NCBI RefSeq assembly: GCF_020097835.1
Contig: NZ_CP083666.1
Location: 2,542,001-2,606,000 of the forward strand
DNA: 64,000 bases
Direction: 5' to 3'
DNA from: Haloprofundus halobius
GTDB taxonomy: Archaea > Halobacteriota > Halobacteria > Halobacteriales > Haloferacaceae
A program made the position numbers and the translations under genes. Below are positions 34,918 through 43,577 of the stretch, piece by piece (position 1 is the first letter of the stretch; each line of letters opens with the position of its first letter). The notes beneath the pieces were generated by a model that searched no databases, was not told the DNA's origin, and worked only from the letters and a program-made list of their open reading frames with translations.

Positions 34918-35124
34918 GCTCGCCGATTGCGGCCGCGCGGTAATAATCCTCGTGGAGTCGGCGCGTTCACTTTCGCTCGCCGAACGGGCCTCCGGCGACT
35001 GTCGGCAAATAACTCCGCCAAAACGCTCGAAAACGCGCGCCCCGAGCGTCAGACGTGCGTCCGACGTAGAACGCGGAGAGACGGCGTCAGACGCGCGTCT
35101 TCACTTCCGTCGCGGTGGCGCAAC

Positions 35125-35132
35125 TTTTTATA
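35125..35132 (+). promoter_or_regulatory. TATA element of the rpa operon
   Basis: TTTTTATA lies about 27 bp before the ATG at 35154 and 65-70 bp before the rpa start. The distance to 35154 is what is expected for a leaderless transcript beginning at that ATG, which opens a 14-codon reading frame. Confidence 0.65.
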
Positions 35133-35153
35133 GGGGTAGGAGCCAACGGGCGT

Positions 35154-35198
35154 ATGCCTCTCGTAGAAAACCAAAGAAGAGGCAGTGAGACCACATGA
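35154..35198 (+). CDS. 14-residue leader peptide ORF upstream of the RPA gene
   Basis: The ATG at 35154 opens MPLVENQRRGSETT and its TGA stop overlaps the ATG of the RPA gene (ATGA). Together with the TATA box 27 bp upstream this suggests a leaderless mRNA whose first translated product is this peptide, with termination-reinitiation onto rpa. A GAGG stretch 13 bases before the rpa ATG could help. It may instead be a chance frame. Confidence 0.4.
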   Translation: MPLVENQRRGSETT

Positions 35199-36130
35199 CA
35201 GATTTGCGTACACACGCAGCGGAGATTGCGGAACAGTTCTCGGACCACCTCGACGTGGACGAAGACGAGATCGAAGAGCGACTGGACAACCTCGTCAACG
35301 AGTACAAAGTCCCCGTGGATGAGGCGCGACGGAGCGTCGTCAACCACTACCTCGACGAGGCGGGACTCGAACGCGACGCGATTCGCGCCGGCGGCGGCGG
35401 GAGTCAGGCCGTCCAAGTCTCGGACATCGACGAGGACGAACAGTGGGTCGACCTCACTGTCAAACTCGTCGAACTGTGGGAGCCGCGAAGCGACTCCATA
35501 TCGCAGGTCGGCCTGCTGGGAGACGAGTCCGGCACCATCAAGTTCGTCTCGTTCACCACGTCCGAGCTTCCGGAACTCGAAGAAGGAAGCGTGTACTCGC
35601 TTCAGAACGTCGTCACCGACGAGTACCAGGGTCGGTACTCGGTGAAGCTCAACCGGACGACGACCATCACCGAACTCGACGAGGACATCGAAGTCGGCGA
35701 CGACTCAGTGAGCGTCGAGGGCGCGTTCGTCGACATCCAGAGCGGGTCGGGGCTCATCAAGCGCTGCCCCGAGGAAGGCTGCACGCGCGTGCTCCAGAAC
35801 GGCCGCTGTTCGGAGCACGGTAACGTCGAAGGCGAGTTCGACCTGCGCATCAAGGGCGTCCTCGACGACGGCAACGAGGTGCAGGAGATCATCTTCAACA
35901 AGGAGATGACCGAGGAGCTCACCGGCATCACGCTGGAGGAGGCCAAACAGATGGCGATGGACGCGCTCGACACGACCATCGTCGCCGACGAGATGGCCGA
36001 GGACGTCCTCGGGCGCTACTACCGCGTCTCCGGGCCGACGCTCGGCCGCTACGTGCTCGTCAACGAGTTCGAACAGCTCACCGGTCCGGTCGACGCCGAG
36101 GCCGTGCTCATCAAAGCGAGGTCGATGTAA
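35195..36130 (+). CDS. rpa3: replication protein A, single-strand DNA-binding (RPA3-type)
   Basis: A 311-residue single-stranded-DNA-binding protein for replication and repair. An N-terminal helical part (EIAEQFSDHLDVDEDEIEER) precedes OB folds at about 85-165 (WVDLTVKLVELWEPRSDS, FVSFTTSELPELEEGSVYSL), then a zinc finger (RCPEEGCTRVLQNGRCSEHG) and a C-terminal OB-like region. Size and the adjacent associated-protein gene match the RPA3 type of Haloferax. The associated gene starts immediately after the stop at 36130. Confidence 0.9.
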   Translation: MTDLRTHAAEIAEQFSDHLDVDEDEIEERLDNLVNEYKVPVDEARRSVVNHYLDEAGLERDAIRAGGGGSQAVQVSDIDEDEQWVDLTVKLVELWEPRSDSISQVGLLGDESGTIKFVSFTTSELPELEEGSVYSLQNVVTDEYQGRYSVKLNRTTTITELDEDIEVGDDSVSVEGAFVDIQSGSGLIKRCPEEGCTRVLQNGRCSEHGNVEGEFDLRIKGVLDDGNEVQEIIFNKEMTEELTGITLEEAKQMAMDALDTTIVADEMAEDVLGRYYRVSGPTLGRYVLVNEFEQLTGPVDAEAVLIKARSM

Positions 36131-36724
36131 ATGAGTCAATCCGCACCCACCCGCGAAGTCGCCCGCCGCGTCTTCGCCCAGGAGTTCAACGACGCTGCAT
36201 ACACGTTCAAAGAGTCCGACGACGAGCGCGCGCCCGTCTACCTGCTGCTGCCCTCGGGCGCACAGGCGAACCGCGTGTTCCTCGTGGGGACGCTGACCGA
36301 GAAAGAGGACGTCGGCGAGGACAACGAGTACTGGCGGGGTCGCATCGTCGACCCCACGGGGACGTTCTTCGTCTACGCCGGGCAGTACCAGCCCGAGGCG
36401 GCGAGTACCCTTCGGGACCTCGACGCACCCTCCTACGTCTCCATCGTGGGCAAGCCGCGGACGTACGAGACCGACGACGGCACGGTGAACGTCTCGGTTC
36501 GCCCCGAGTCCATCAGCGAAGTCGACGCCGCGACGCGCGACCGCTGGGTCGTCGAGGCCGCCGAGCGCACGCTCGAACGCGTCGAGCGCTTCGAGGAGGA
36601 GGGCAACGAGTACGGCCGGATGGCTCGCGAACAGTACGACCTCCCGGTCGACAGCTACCGGCAGGCCGCCATCGCCGCGCTCCAGAGTCTGGAGACGACC
36701 GACGAACTCGAAGCCGAAGCGTAG
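36131..36724 (+). CDS. rpap3: RPA-associated protein
   Basis: A 197-residue partner of RPA, COG3390 type, itself with an OB-like fold (RVFLVGTLTEKEDVGEDNEYW, IVDPTGTFFVYAGQYQPEA, VSIVGKPRTYETDDGTVNVS). In halophiles such genes are cotranscribed with their specific RPA and the two proteins bind each other; here the two reading frames abut with no spacer. The C-terminus is helical and charged. Confidence 0.9.
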   Translation: MSQSAPTREVARRVFAQEFNDAAYTFKESDDERAPVYLLLPSGAQANRVFLVGTLTEKEDVGEDNEYWRGRIVDPTGTFFVYAGQYQPEAASTLRDLDAPSYVSIVGKPRTYETDDGTVNVSVRPESISEVDAATRDRWVVEAAERTLERVERFEEEGNEYGRMAREQYDLPVDSYRQAAIAALQSLETTDELEAEA

Positions 36725-37013
36725 TCGCGCTCGCATCGCCGCGCGGACGTGACCGACGCGGCACGACACACCATCGACCACCCATCCGGACCGGGTGCAC
36801 ACAGCATTCCCCCGGTGTGCCCGGTTCGGCCGCGTGGTCGTCGCGGCGCAGCGCGTAGTTGGACCGGAAACTGACGGCGAAGTCGCACAGAGAGCGACAG
36901 CTACGGAGAGACAGGGAGTATCGACGACAGAACGCCGCCTGGCACGACGCGAGCGGAAACGCGTCGGGTGTTGCAGCACCCGGACGCCGGGCATCCCAAC
37001 CACGGAGAGCCCA

Positions 37014-37241
37014 GTGAGCACTAATAACCCACTCTCACAAGAAGCTACGGAAAGCGAGCACCGACAGCGGCGCGTCAGCGGACCGCATCGCGCCTACGAC
37101 GACCACGGCCGCCTCGACCACCGTTACTGGCGCTGTGAGCGCTGCGGATTCGAGAGCGCCGATCCCCGACTTCGCGACGGCTGTTTCCGATGCGGCGCGG
37201 CGAAGGCGGACGAAAACGAGGGAGGCGACGATGCCGACTGA
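37014..37241 (+). CDS. small zinc-finger protein
   Basis: A 75-residue protein from a GTG start. The middle reads RYWRCERCGFESADPRLRDGCFRCG in two parts, giving two CxxC pairs (CERC and CFRC) that form a typical zinc ribbon. The N-terminus is polar. Upstream in-frame sequence to 36795 is longer but basic and low-complexity and is left out. The next small gene starts inside its last codons. Function unknown. Confidence 0.6.
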   Translation: MSTNNPLSQEATESEHRQRRVSGPHRAYDDHGRLDHRYWRCERCGFESADPRLRDGCFRCGAAKADENEGGDDAD

Positions 37242-37446
37242 CCGCGACTCGCCGAGCGCCGACTGGCGGTGCGTGTACGAGGCGATGGGCGTCGGCGCTG
37301 ACGAGTCGGACGCAGCGGAAGAACACCTCGACGACGCGCGAATCGACACTTACGCGGAGGAGGCAGACTCGAAGGAGTCCGACGGCGACGAAGCGACCCC
37401 GTCCGAGTCCGAGAGTGGACCGACCCGTCGGGAAGGCCACGCCTGA
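37231..37446 (+). CDS. small acidic protein of unknown function
   Basis: A 71-residue acidic protein (MPTDRDSPSADWRCVYEAMGV, then EEHLDDARIDTYAEEAD and a Ser/Glu-rich tail). It overlaps the zinc-finger gene by 11 bp and would be cotranslated with it. No domain is recognised; the composition is typical of real halophile proteins, which is the main support. Confidence 0.5.
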   Translation: MPTDRDSPSADWRCVYEAMGVGADESDAAEEHLDDARIDTYAEEADSKESDGDEATPSESESGPTRREGHA

Positions 37447-37505
37447 TTCGGGGCACTCACTCGACCCGACAGCGTCGCAATCTGGTCCCCGCTAACCGCG
37501 GCCCC

Positions 37506-38951
37506 GTGAGTGATACGCCTCGCGGCCGTACCCTCCACAGTCATATGCGAGAGCCGCCAGCCGCGCCGATCGTCAGTTCGCCCACGCCCGACGAGTACGA
37601 CACCGTCGTCGACGCCGTCGACGTGGGGGCCGACCCAGACGGCGAGCGCCCGTTCGACGTAGCTCCTCACCTCGACGACGATACGCTCGTCCACTTTTCG
37701 TCCGGCACGTACCTGCTCGATCCGCTTCGGAAATCGGGGCTGTCGAGCGCGGCGCTGTACGCGCCCGACAGCGCGACGCTCGTCTCGAACGGCTCCGGCC
37801 TCCACGACGTGATTCACCTCCGTGACGCCAGCGACGTCCGCGTCGAGGGGTTCGACCTCCAGCAGCGACCCCAGCATCCCGCGCGGACGAAACTCGTCGT
37901 CGACGGCGGGACGAGCTGCCTCCGTGACTACCGCGTCGTCGGCGCGTACGACCCGAACGACTACTCCGGCGACAGTCGGGCGGGGAACCAGCGACGGAAT
38001 CAGGCGGTACTCCTCGAATGTGCCGGCGAATCGACCGAGTTGCTCGTCGAGCGCGTCGACCTCTCCGACGGCGGGATGGCATCAGCCGTCTTCGTCGACC
38101 CGACGCTCGAAGCGAGCGACGACTTTCGAATCGGCGGCACCGTCGCGTTCGTCGACTGTCGGGTGGAGGGATGGACCGAAGGGCTGTACGCCAGCGCCCA
38201 CGCCGGGCCGCTCGTCGTCCGCGGCGGCCGCTACGCGAACAACAACCTCGCGCAGGTTCGAACCGGTGGCCCGAACGCACTAGTCGAAAACGTCGAGGTG
38301 GCGCTCGACAACTCCGAAACAGTCGCCAACGAGTGGACGACACGCGGCATCTGGGCGCGCGACGGTGAGTTGACGCGCATCGCCGACTGCGGCGTGGTCG
38401 TCTCGGACGCGTTCGGCGTTGCAGACGGCCACGACGAGTCGGACGGCAACGCGGATGACGTACCGAGTGTCTCAGGTGCGGTCGTCCACGGTGCGAAAGC
38501 GGGTCGACTCCGCGTCGAGAGGACGAGCATCCGTGTCGACGCCGACGGCGTCAACGCGGTTCGGTCGCTCGCGGCGAAAGACGAACCGTTCTACGCGCCG
38601 TCGATGGTCGCCAGCGGCGAGACGGTCGACCCGGCGACGCTCGACCGGCGACTCGAACTCGTCGGCGCGGTGATTCGAGGCGACGCGGCGGGGGTCGGGA
38701 GATACGGCCGGATGGCCGTCGATATCCGGAACCGGCGGCACGGTTCGACGGTTCGCGACTGCGAGATACGGCAATCGGGACGCGAGCGCGACGGGATGCG
38801 CGTCGTCGCCGCCGACCGAGTCAGCGTCGTCGATTCGGTGGTCGACGTGACCGGCGTCCCGTTCGACGTGGACGACCGGAGCGCGGAGACGTTCGAGCGG
38901 TCGGGAGTGAGCGACGGCGGCGACGGGTCGGACACGTTGTCTCGAACGTGA
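37506..38951 (+). CDS. right-handed beta-helix repeat protein
   Basis: A 481-residue protein with the periodic beta-strand pattern of pectate-lyase-like solenoids (HDVIHLRDASDVRVEGFDLQQ, LVVRGGRYANNNLAQVRTGG, GRMAVDIRNRRHGSTVRDCEI, VVAADRVSVVDSVVDVTGV). No signal peptide is visible, so it is probably cytoplasmic. Some solenoids of this class act on polysaccharides, but no catalytic residues can be pointed out. A GTG at 37506 or ATG at 37545 may be the start. It is preceded by a space of 59 bp. Confidence 0.75.
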   Translation: MSDTPRGRTLHSHMREPPAAPIVSSPTPDEYDTVVDAVDVGADPDGERPFDVAPHLDDDTLVHFSSGTYLLDPLRKSGLSSAALYAPDSATLVSNGSGLHDVIHLRDASDVRVEGFDLQQRPQHPARTKLVVDGGTSCLRDYRVVGAYDPNDYSGDSRAGNQRRNQAVLLECAGESTELLVERVDLSDGGMASAVFVDPTLEASDDFRIGGTVAFVDCRVEGWTEGLYASAHAGPLVVRGGRYANNNLAQVRTGGPNALVENVEVALDNSETVANEWTTRGIWARDGELTRIADCGVVVSDAFGVADGHDESDGNADDVPSVSGAVVHGAKAGRLRVERTSIRVDADGVNAVRSLAAKDEPFYAPSMVASGETVDPATLDRRLELVGAVIRGDAAGVGRYGRMAVDIRNRRHGSTVRDCEIRQSGRERDGMRVVAADRVSVVDSVVDVTGVPFDVDDRSAETFERSGVSDGGDGSDTLSRT

Positions 38952-39020
38952 CGTACAGTCGAACGAACTGGTAGCTCGTCTGACGAACGATTAAGTAGCA
39001 CGAAGCCCCATGTCGAGAAT

Positions 39021-39437
39021 ATGGGCAACAAGAACAAGACAATCTCGTTTCGCGTCAACGAGGACGCGTTCGAGACCCTCCGCGAAATCGCCGAGGAGCG
39101 GGATATCTCGCTGTCGGCGGTGTTTCGTGACTACGTGGACACGCTCGTTGCCCACGACGGCCAGGTGCGAGTCGTCCCCGAAGACGAGTTAGAACGGAGT
39201 CACGACGACGCCGGAACGGGGTTCCCGCCGACCGTGGAGGTGCCGAAGAGTTTCATCCGCGAACACGAGCGTCTCGAACTGGAGACCGAACACCTCCGCG
39301 AGCAACTCGAAGAACACAAACGCTACGTCAACTACCTGCGCGAACAGGTGGAGGAACTCGACGGCGACGACGAAGACGTGATTCAACTCGAAGAACTCGA
39401 CGGCGAGCGAGACGACCAACCGTTCCGTCTGGGCTGA
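39021..39437 (+). CDS. ribbon-helix-helix protein with C-terminal coiled coil
   Basis: A 138-residue probable DNA-binding protein. The N-terminal ribbon-helix-helix is NKTISFRVNEDAFETLREIA followed by EERDISLSAVFRDYVDTLV. A hydrophilic linker and the segment PPTVEVPKSFIREHERLELE lead into a coiled coil (TEHLREQLEEHKRYVNYLRE) that could dimerise it. The end is acidic. It has a start at the ATG at 39021. Targets are unknown; the 69-bp space upstream is too small to tell its regulation. Confidence 0.82.
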   Translation: MGNKNKTISFRVNEDAFETLREIAEERDISLSAVFRDYVDTLVAHDGQVRVVPEDELERSHDDAGTGFPPTVEVPKSFIREHERLELETEHLREQLEEHKRYVNYLREQVEELDGDDEDVIQLEELDGERDDQPFRLG

Positions 39438-39461
39438 CGATCCCCGATTTTTCTGCCTCGC

Positions 39462-39917
39462 TCACCGCGTCAGCGACCGCTTCGCCTCGGCGGACGTCTG
39501 CTGCATCTCCTGATTGCCGTCGACGGCCGCGAGCGACTCGACGGCTTCGAGCGTCCGCACCGACTGGTCGAGAAACGAGAGCACGTCGCCGGGATACGCG
39601 TAGAGCATGTAGTCGTCGGTCATCACGTCGACGATGGCGTCGGGTCCGAGTCCCTGCGCGCGGAGGTCCAGGAGGTAACTGACGAACTTGCGCTCGGGAT
39701 GGCCGCAGTAGGGGTTGGTGTCGCAGTCGCAGTCCAGAAAGTCCTGTGCGAAGTCCAGCACTCGTTCGCGGGTCGCCTCGTCGAGTTTTTCGAGGCCGTC
39801 GCCGGTGTACAGCACGTCCAGCGTCGCGCCCTTGAACGCGCCTTTCGGAATACTCGTCTCCAGTTGGGAGGCGATTTGGCGGTGGTTCTTCAGATAGATT
39901 TTGTCCGTGATGGCCAC
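39462..39917 (-). CDS. conserved haloarchaeal protein with Cys/His cluster
   Basis: A 151-residue protein, start MAITDKIYLKNHRQIASQLE. The centre has a conserved cluster DFLDCDCDTNPYCGHPERKF with three cysteines and a histidine, which could bind metal, then a helical half (LLDLRAQGLGPDAIVDVM). I recall a small family like this as DUF5806 but cannot confirm it. Its 3' end faces the ribbon-helix-helix gene, 24 bp away. Confidence 0.75.
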   Translation of the reverse strand: MAITDKIYLKNHRQIASQLETSIPKGAFKGATLDVLYTGDGLEKLDEATRERVLDFAQDFLDCDCDTNPYCGHPERKFVSYLLDLRAQGLGPDAIVDVMTDDYMLYAYPGDVLSFLDQSVRTLEAVESLAAVDGNQEMQQTSAEAKRSLTR

Positions 39918-40058
39918 TGTTGGGCGGGAGTAGACGGGGCGACCCCAAAAGCGTCTCGGCTCTCGGGGCGGTGAGGACGGGCGTGCGCCCTGTCGCCGAC
40001 TGGCGAATCTCCCGGAAGTCGTAACGTATTTGAGTCACAGCGGAGTACGATTGGATGT

Positions 40059-40132
40059 GTCCGGGTTGGGGTAGTGGACCATCCTTCAGCCTTGTGGAGG
40101 CTGAGACGCGGGTTCGATTCTCGCACCTGGAC
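40059..40132 (+). tRNA. tRNA-His (GTG)
   Basis: A full cloverleaf can be drawn. The acceptor stem is TCCGGGT/ACCTGGA, the D arm has A14, G15, G18, G19 and A21, the anticodon stem is CAGCC/GGCTG with loop TTGTGGA (anticodon GTG), and the T arm is GCGGG-TTCGATT-CTCGC. A G at -1 (40059) faces the discriminator C73 (40132), the hallmark of tRNA-His. No CCA is encoded. A poorly coding, island-like region begins at its 3' end. Confidence 0.95.
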
Positions 40133-40232
40133 CTGAAATTAACCTCTCCGAATGGGGGTTTTCTTGGTTACAGTTAGGAGCCGGAGTGACAACTGTAGCG
40201 AATTCCGATATGGAAGTGATTCGTAGTGAACG

Positions 40233-41144
40233 CTATGGGTCGAATACTGGGTCGTCCACGTCGAGCAACGACCACAGTTCGTCTTGGGTGATCTTTCCGA
40301 AGTCGGCTTTCCGGTGACAGCGAATACAGAGCGAAATCACGTTTTCGAGGAAGTGAGCGTCTTCTGTCTCGTGTTCGCGTGAGTCGGTGAACCACCGAAC
40401 GGGGACGATGTGATGGACGTCTGGATTTCGTCCAATCTCGTCACGTGTGACGCTACAAACCGAACACTGATGTCCATCACGTTCGAGTGCCTTTTTTCGA
40501 ATCCGAGTCCACCCTTTGCCGTAGGGTTCGTTTCCGCCACCCTTCCAGTTCGGGTGTCCCGACCCGCTGAATTCCTCTGAGAGCCATGTTCTCCGACAGT
40601 CCTCGCTACAGACAGTAACCGACGCAATGTTACTGGGGTATCGTTCAACGGTGGTTCCGCAAACACCACAGTCGACAGAGCGTTTTCCGCCGTTCCACCG
40701 TGGGTTGTCTTCGCCACTCGGTCGTGGTGGGTGCCGCCAGTTTTCGTTTCGAACACACTCGGGGCAAAAGTGCCCTTTCTTGTCGGAAGGATAAAACCAG
40801 AACGTCTCGCCACACAGCGTACACGCTGTCTTAGTTCGCTTCCCATTGAGTTTTGAGAGGCGCTCTTTCTCGTTTGCAATACCGCTTCGTCGACACTTAT
40901 CCGAGCAGTATTTTCTCGGAGATTCAGCGCGAAACTCTGCTCCACACTGCGGACAGGTGTGTGTCTGAGAGCGTTCTTTGTGTAGACGTCCGATGTGGGT
41001 GTCGAATCCACGGCGGAAATCGAACGTTCGTCCGCAGATCGGACAGCTGTATTCGTCCTCGTCGGTCTCACCTCTGTCACGTCGACTGTTGGGTGGTTCA
41101 CGCAGCTGATCATCACTTACTGGGTTGCTATCGTCTCCGTTCAT
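40233..41144 (-). CDS. HNH endonuclease with multiple zinc fingers
   Basis: A 303-residue protein. An N-terminal C2H2 finger (CPICGRTFDFRRGFDTHIGRL; Cys34, Cys37, His50, His55) is followed by several treble-clef or ribbon pairs (CPQC with CSDKC, CTLC with CPEC, CGVC with CSEDC) and short NPRWNGGK and HPNWKGGG motifs like those in homing nucleases. The C-terminal HNH has CSVCSVTRDEIG, VHHIVPVRWF and NVISLCIRCHRK. It may be a mobile-element or defence nuclease. It is the first gene after tRNA-His. Confidence 0.88.
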   Translation of the reverse strand: MNGDDSNPVSDDQLREPPNSRRDRGETDEDEYSCPICGRTFDFRRGFDTHIGRLHKERSQTHTCPQCGAEFRAESPRKYCSDKCRRSGIANEKERLSKLNGKRTKTACTLCGETFWFYPSDKKGHFCPECVRNENWRHPPRPSGEDNPRWNGGKRSVDCGVCGTTVERYPSNIASVTVCSEDCRRTWLSEEFSGSGHPNWKGGGNEPYGKGWTRIRKKALERDGHQCSVCSVTRDEIGRNPDVHHIVPVRWFTDSREHETEDAHFLENVISLCIRCHRKADFGKITQDELWSLLDVDDPVFDP

Positions 41145-41515
41145 GTGTTGACGCAGGCCTAACTGTGCGCGCCTGCACCCCTGCAGGCGCGCTGGAAAAC
41201 TGGAACTCGTCGCGAGAGACGACTCTGTAGAGAAGCGAGTGCTTCAAATCAAGCCTCGAAGCGTTTCACTAGAGCAGGTGTATGTCTGGATAGGCTGGAC
41301 TCGTGGGGTTCTGTCGAACCTCATAGCTTGTGACAGTTCAGTAAGACTGTACTGATACAGAGCGCAAATGCAGCCTTCTCTCTTCGTCGATTAAGGGGAG
41401 AGCCTTCAACTACTACAGGAGAGGCGACTCTCAAACGAGCGACCGACTGGAGAGCAGTTCCTCATCGTATCCAATTAATGAGAAGGATTATTCGGAGTAA
41501 TTTCTTCGCCCCGAT
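41145..41515. other. non-coding stretch upstream of the HNH gene
   Basis: No gene is seen in these 371 bp. It holds a perfect hairpin at 41167-41192 and one copy (41355-41369) of the short repeat ATACAGAGCGC(A/G)AAT also present at 42111. The right end holds AT-rich sequence ahead of the lipoprotein gene at 41516. Confidence 0.6.
41167..41192. repeat. perfect hairpin in the HNH gene leader
   Basis: An 11-bp perfect stem (gcgcgcctgca, loop cccc, tgcaggcgcgc) lies 23 bp before the HNH start codon on its upstream side. It would form in the 5' leader of the HNH mRNA if transcription starts further upstream. Confidence 0.7.
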
Positions 41516-42043
41516 ATGCAATGGCCTCGGCGAGCAGTCGTGGCAGCTCTCGCAGGGTTCGGAAGCGGCTGTCTCAGTTCTTGCCGCGCCGAAACGCCGA
41601 CATCAGAACCTGACACGGACGGCGACGGAGTTCCCGATCACATGGACGACTATCTGACCGATGCCCGCAGGGCGTTCAAGGACTTCCGTGCGGAGGGAAT
41701 CCAGACGCTCCAGCCCGGTGAGTTCTCGGCCATTGCGCTCACGAACTCGCCACAGGCCAGCGGCAAGGTCCTTCACTACGACATCGCCGTCGAGGGCGAC
41801 ACGTCGGTTGACTGCCTCGTGTTCGAGCGGGAGGCGTACGACGCCTACGAAGACGGTGCCCGCGACGTCCCGTTCGTCCCGGAATACAGCCGAACAGGGG
41901 TCAGCGAGACGACCCTAATTCGCACACTCGACCGAGGTGAGTACATCTTCTCGCTAGATTACACCGAACAGGTGACCGCCCCTGGCGAGGAAAGTGTTAC
42001 CGTGACCCGCCTACTCGAACTCAGCGAATCTGCCGGTGGTTGA
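41516..42043 (+). CDS. Tat-type lipoprotein with thrombospondin type 3-like calcium motif
   Basis: A 175-residue protein starting MQWPRRAVVAALAGFGSGC: twin arginines, a hydrophobic core and a lipobox-like GSGC at Cys19. The segment DTDGDGVPDHMDDY is a calcium-binding motif of the thrombospondin type 3/dockerin class. The rest is a beta-rich domain (GKVLHYDIAVEGDTSVDCLVF, GEYIFSLDYTEQV) of unknown role. The neighbourhood gives no functional hint. Confidence 0.7.
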   Translation: MQWPRRAVVAALAGFGSGCLSSCRAETPTSEPDTDGDGVPDHMDDYLTDARRAFKDFRAEGIQTLQPGEFSAIALTNSPQASGKVLHYDIAVEGDTSVDCLVFEREAYDAYEDGARDVPFVPEYSRTGVSETTLIRTLDRGEYIFSLDYTEQVTAPGEESVTVTRLLELSESAGG

Positions 42044-42393
42044 AATACACCCTCTGTATCTTGCACTCCGTTATTGACCGCTATCCAGGATTTTTCTCAC
42101 CGATTGCTGAATACAGAGCGCGAATCGGCCAGCTCTACGCAGACGGCTTCGCTGAAGAGTCGCACAGTGCGATACGGACGCTACTCTTCTCGACACTGAT
42201 TATCACAACGTCTAATTCATATCTTTTTGCGATGTTGCGGATACTGTCAGGAGCAGCCTCTGGATTAGTAGTGACGGCACCCCCGCTACCCGGAAGTGAA
42301 TCCAAAGATGCATAGGCATGCTGTGAATTATTACCTACCGTGCAGCACTGGAAAAGATGTCGTCAACAGTATTAGAGGTTGTAAGCCCCTTTA
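42044..42393. other. non-coding stretch with short dispersed repeats
   Basis: No supported gene; an open frame at 42040-42315 has no similarity or composition to back it. Just after the lipoprotein stop, AATACACCCTCTGTAT recalls GATACACCCTCTCTAT after the remnant gene at 43578, and ATACAGAGCGCGAAT (42111-42125) nearly repeats 41355-41369. These look like mobile-element scars. Confidence 0.5.
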
Positions 42394-43065
42394 CTATTCT
42401 ACAGTAAATTGCACTGCTGGCGATTTCTTTTCATTGAGACCCCAATATGTGAAACGGTATTCGCCTGGGATCAGCTCAGAACAGACAGTAAAAGGACCCT
42501 TACTGAAGCCTGGTTGGGAAACAGTAAAATGCCATTGGAACCCACTCCCTGGCTTGATCCTGTACAGTTCGTCGGTGAATCCAAAACCCTCATGTATATG
42601 GAATATATTTAGCCATTCTTCCTCATCAAATATTTCAATATTTATTTTATTATATGATCCAAATTCTTTCCTTTCCTTAGTATTGTTAATCAGCGATAGA
42701 CGTATTTCTTCTCCAATCTGTAGTGTTTCATGTGATGATTTGAGAACAACCCCGTTTACGGAATCGTCACTATGACGAATTGACATATCGCCAAGATATT
42801 TGTTTAGTGGGATTTTCTGTGAACAGGAACTAGTGTCTGATCGTTCGTCCTCGAAAGAACTGATTTGTGGTTCGCTTTTGAATGTAGGCTCTTCCGAGGA
42901 AGTTGTAGAGTCAGGATTTGGGGATATCGTGGCGTTTCTGTCTGTCCGGGGATCTTCACTTGACGAATTGTTTGCTGACGACTTCTCAGTATTGTTTGTA
43001 CCGATACATCCACAGGTAGTACAGAGGGACCCAGCGAGCACGATTACCTCACGTCTATTTCTCAT
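42394..43065 (-). CDS. AT-rich lipoprotein of unknown function
   Basis: A 223-residue protein with a lipoprotein-like N-terminus (MRNRREVIVLAGSLCTTCGC) and a Ser/Thr/Asn-rich linker, then an Ig-like beta domain (GVVLKSSHETLQIGEEIRLS, SLINNTKERKEFGSYNKINI, PGSGFQWHFTVSQPGFS, LIPGEYRFTYWGLNEK). Codon use is clearly more AT-rich and less acidic than the neighbours, a sign of recent transfer. Ig-like domains of this sort occur in bacterial lipoproteins. Function unknown. Confidence 0.7.
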   Translation of the reverse strand: MRNRREVIVLAGSLCTTCGCIGTNNTEKSSANNSSSEDPRTDRNATISPNPDSTTSSEEPTFKSEPQISSFEDERSDTSSCSQKIPLNKYLGDMSIRHSDDSVNGVVLKSSHETLQIGEEIRLSLINNTKERKEFGSYNKINIEIFDEEEWLNIFHIHEGFGFTDELYRIKPGSGFQWHFTVSQPGFSKGPFTVCSELIPGEYRFTYWGLNEKKSPAVQFTVE

Positions 43066-43241
43066 AATAATCTGAAATTGCTCACCTAATAAAGGTTTTC
43101 TGTGAACTGTTCGCAGTAGAATTAGTTTGCTATACCACTAAAGTCAAAATTAAAGCCGTGTTTGTTAGCTAGGCGATACGCAGGCGGACCAGATGGTACG
43201 TGCCCACCGGTATGTAGCCCGATTATAGCAATATACGTACT

Positions 43242-43577
43242 TCCGTCAACCTTCACGTCGACGTGCAACCGCCAGATGAGGAGTTGGCCGACGGACAGGC
43301 TACCACACACATCAACGACAAGGACCCGCGAATCCGCGACCGCTGGCGCACCGCAGCACTCCAGATTCTGAAGGGACTAGGTCACGCAGGGATGGCGGAC
43401 GTATTCCGCTATTAGTGGGGCTACGGTGACATCGACACGCTGGACGAGAGTTTCGGCAACAGCCGGTTCGACCACATCATCGCCTCCGAGGATCTGAACC
43501 CAATGCATTGTGAATACGACCCTGACTCGTTCAACTATAGTGACCACGCCGCGCTCATCGCAGATTTCGAAATTTGA
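43242..43577 (+). pseudogene. decayed endonuclease/exonuclease/phosphatase-family remnant
   Basis: Translation from 43242 gives SVNLHVDVQPPDEELADGQ, then DRWRTAALQILKGLGHAGMADVFRY, an in-frame TAG at 43413-43415, and WGYGDIDTLDESFGNSRFDH, IIASEDLN, NYSDHAALIADFEI to a stop at 43577. The end (FDHIIAS followed by SDHAAL) is the C-terminal signature of the EEP nuclease superfamily. No start codon or N-terminal half is recognisable, so it is a truncated and interrupted copy. Confidence 0.7.

Noticed and set aside
42040-42315. Open frame of 91 codons after the calcium-motif lipoprotein
   Set aside because: Composition is not halophilic, no domain is seen, and it covers likely mobile-element scar sequence.
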